From positions 1 to 12,111 of the forward strand of contig VIAD01000031.1 of assembly GCA_006546595.1 (NCBI GenBank): a stretch of 12,111 nt of DNA, read 5' to 3'. This document shows positions 11,655 through 12,111 of this stretch, piece by piece. The notes under the pieces are model-generated. The model was not told the DNA's origin and did no database searches. It saw only the letters and a program-made list of their open reading frames with translations. The position numbers and the translations under genes were made by a program. The DNA comes from Moraxellaceae bacterium AER2_44_116 (GTDB taxonomy: Bacteria; Pseudomonadota; Gammaproteobacteria; Pseudomonadales; Moraxellaceae). Positions within the stretch are counted from its first letter, which is position 1; each line of letters begins with the position of its first letter.

Positions 11655-12101
11655 CTAATTAACAACTTCCATTAACCTATCAAACCACTTTTCATAAGCT
11701 ATCGTTTGCTCTGCTAAATAGTCATATCGGTCATAAACTTGCCATTGTCCAAGCAGTTTATGACCAAGCATGATTTCCGCTACATGTGGCTCTGTTAATT
11801 TGCTAAAATTTGTGCGCGCAGTACGTCTTAAATCATGAACAGACCAATGCTCCATCTCATACTTTTGATGACGGCGAAGCCACTGCATAATGTTGTACGG
11901 TAATTGTATGGGCGAACCCGCCCCCATCACAGTATCTTCGCCATTGTTAGTAAATAAATACTGGCTATTACTAAGTAACATAGCCTCTTGAATTAGAGGC
12001 TCTGTATCTTTTGTGATTGGTCTTAGCAATGGCTTATTTGTGGACTTTCCAATTTTGGAGCCTGTAAATAATTCTGTGTAAACGCGTTTACATGAAGTTT
12101 C
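11655..12101 (-). CDS. int: Tyrosine integrase, C-terminal catalytic part only (5' truncated)
   Basis: The open frame runs from 12101 (after an in-frame TAG at 12104-12102) to the stop at 11655. Counting from the TTG at 12029, it carries H65-D-L-R68 (SVHDLRRTAR), G89-H90 (IMLGHKLLG) and the probable nucleophile Y99 (WQVYDRYDY). These are the second Arg box and the Tyr of phage integrases. The core-binding domain and the first catalytic Arg are absent. Typical integrase sequence begins at about TGSKIGKSTNKPLLRPI (near 12064); upstream of that the frame is read through the 53-bp inverted repeat and then hits a stop. The gene is therefore either split by a rearrangement or cut by an assembly break. 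As it stands it cannot be active. Confidence 0.85.
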   Translation of the reverse strand, partial: ETSCKRVYTELFTGSKIGKSTNKPLLRPITKDTEPLIQEAMLLSNSQYLFTNNGEDTVMGAGSPIQLPYNIMQWLRRHQKYEMEHWSVHDLRRTARTNFSKLTEPHVAEIMLGHKLLGQWQVYDRYDYLAEQTIAYEKWFDRLMEVVN

Positions 12102-12110
12102 CTAAACGGT
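12058..12110. repeat. Right copy of the 53-bp inverted repeat
   Basis: This is the exact reverse complement of 1-53, with the palindrome TGTAAACGCGTTTACA at 12077-12092. It lies inside the integrase frame, where family resemblance stops, so it appears to mark a junction. Confidence 0.9.
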
Positions 12111-12111
12111 C

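Noticed and set aside
1..12111. Linear plasmid-prophage with hairpin telomeres, or a phage satellite (PICI)
   Set aside because: No protelomerase gene and the terminal repeats are not one large palindrome. The content (O/P-type replication, CI/Cro, antirepressor, terminase-like gene) is ordinary temperate phage, with no satellite-specific genes recognised. Kept only as weak alternatives for the end structure.

Overview
This window is a temperate-phage (prophage) early and regulatory region, most likely from a gammaproteobacterium. The evidence is lambda/P22-type gene families, strong AGGAG ribosome sites, moderate GC and tightly overlapped genes. I cannot name the genus from sequence alone. 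The integrase fragment, the CI/Cro switch, the lambda P-like protein and the zinc-finger-rich leftward operon all belong to lambdoid siphophage-like lysogens.

Layout. (1) Positions 133-7011 form one long leftward (minus strand) early operon. It reads Cro, a small ribbon-helix-helix (Arc/Mnt-like) protein, a KilA-N/KilAC antirepressor, two related C-x2-C...CH...CAG zinc proteins, a small Cys protein, a DksA/TraR-type zinc finger, an O-like replication protein, a lambda P-like helicase loader, two small Cys proteins, a DUF1064-like protein, a possible tiny lipoprotein, an HTH regulator and a putative small terminase. Nearly all junctions are ATGA, TAATG or short overlaps. (2) Positions 7030-7094 hold the divergent CI/Cro operator-promoter region. 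(3) Positions 7095-9219 hold the rightward cI gene followed by three co-oriented genes, the position where lambda carries rex and other phages carry exclusion or defence genes. (4) Positions 9220-9770 hold a broken small membrane gene, a lone minus-strand gene and a second cluster of CI-type operators over a promoter. (5) Positions 9771-11224 are a rightward operon of small unknown proteins, and 11422-11646 is an AlpA/Xis-like excisionase. (6) Positions 11655-12101 hold the catalytic C-terminal part of a tyrosine integrase on the minus strand. A 53-bp sequence interrupts it, and the same sequence occurs inverted at the extreme left end.

How it works together. CI probably binds three sites between cI and cro, and also a distant cluster about 2.6 kb away, so one repressor would silence both the leftward replication operon and the rightward operon. 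The RHH gene, the antirepressor and a predicted ~62-nt antisense RNA over the antirepressor leader resemble the P22 immI logic. The O-like gene carries an internal iteron array with ~11-bp phasing, followed by an AT-rich tract and a hairpin, the arrangement of lambda ori. The putative small terminase gene carries a repeated CAAGTTGAC element that could be a packaging or partition recognition site.

Most interesting points: the inverted repeats with a perfect internal palindrome at both ends, the sar-like antisense RNA, the in-gene origin, the codon-identical repeat in the terminase-like gene, the remote operator cluster, and the three-gene cassette behind cI. All functional calls come from reading the sequence; no database search was run.
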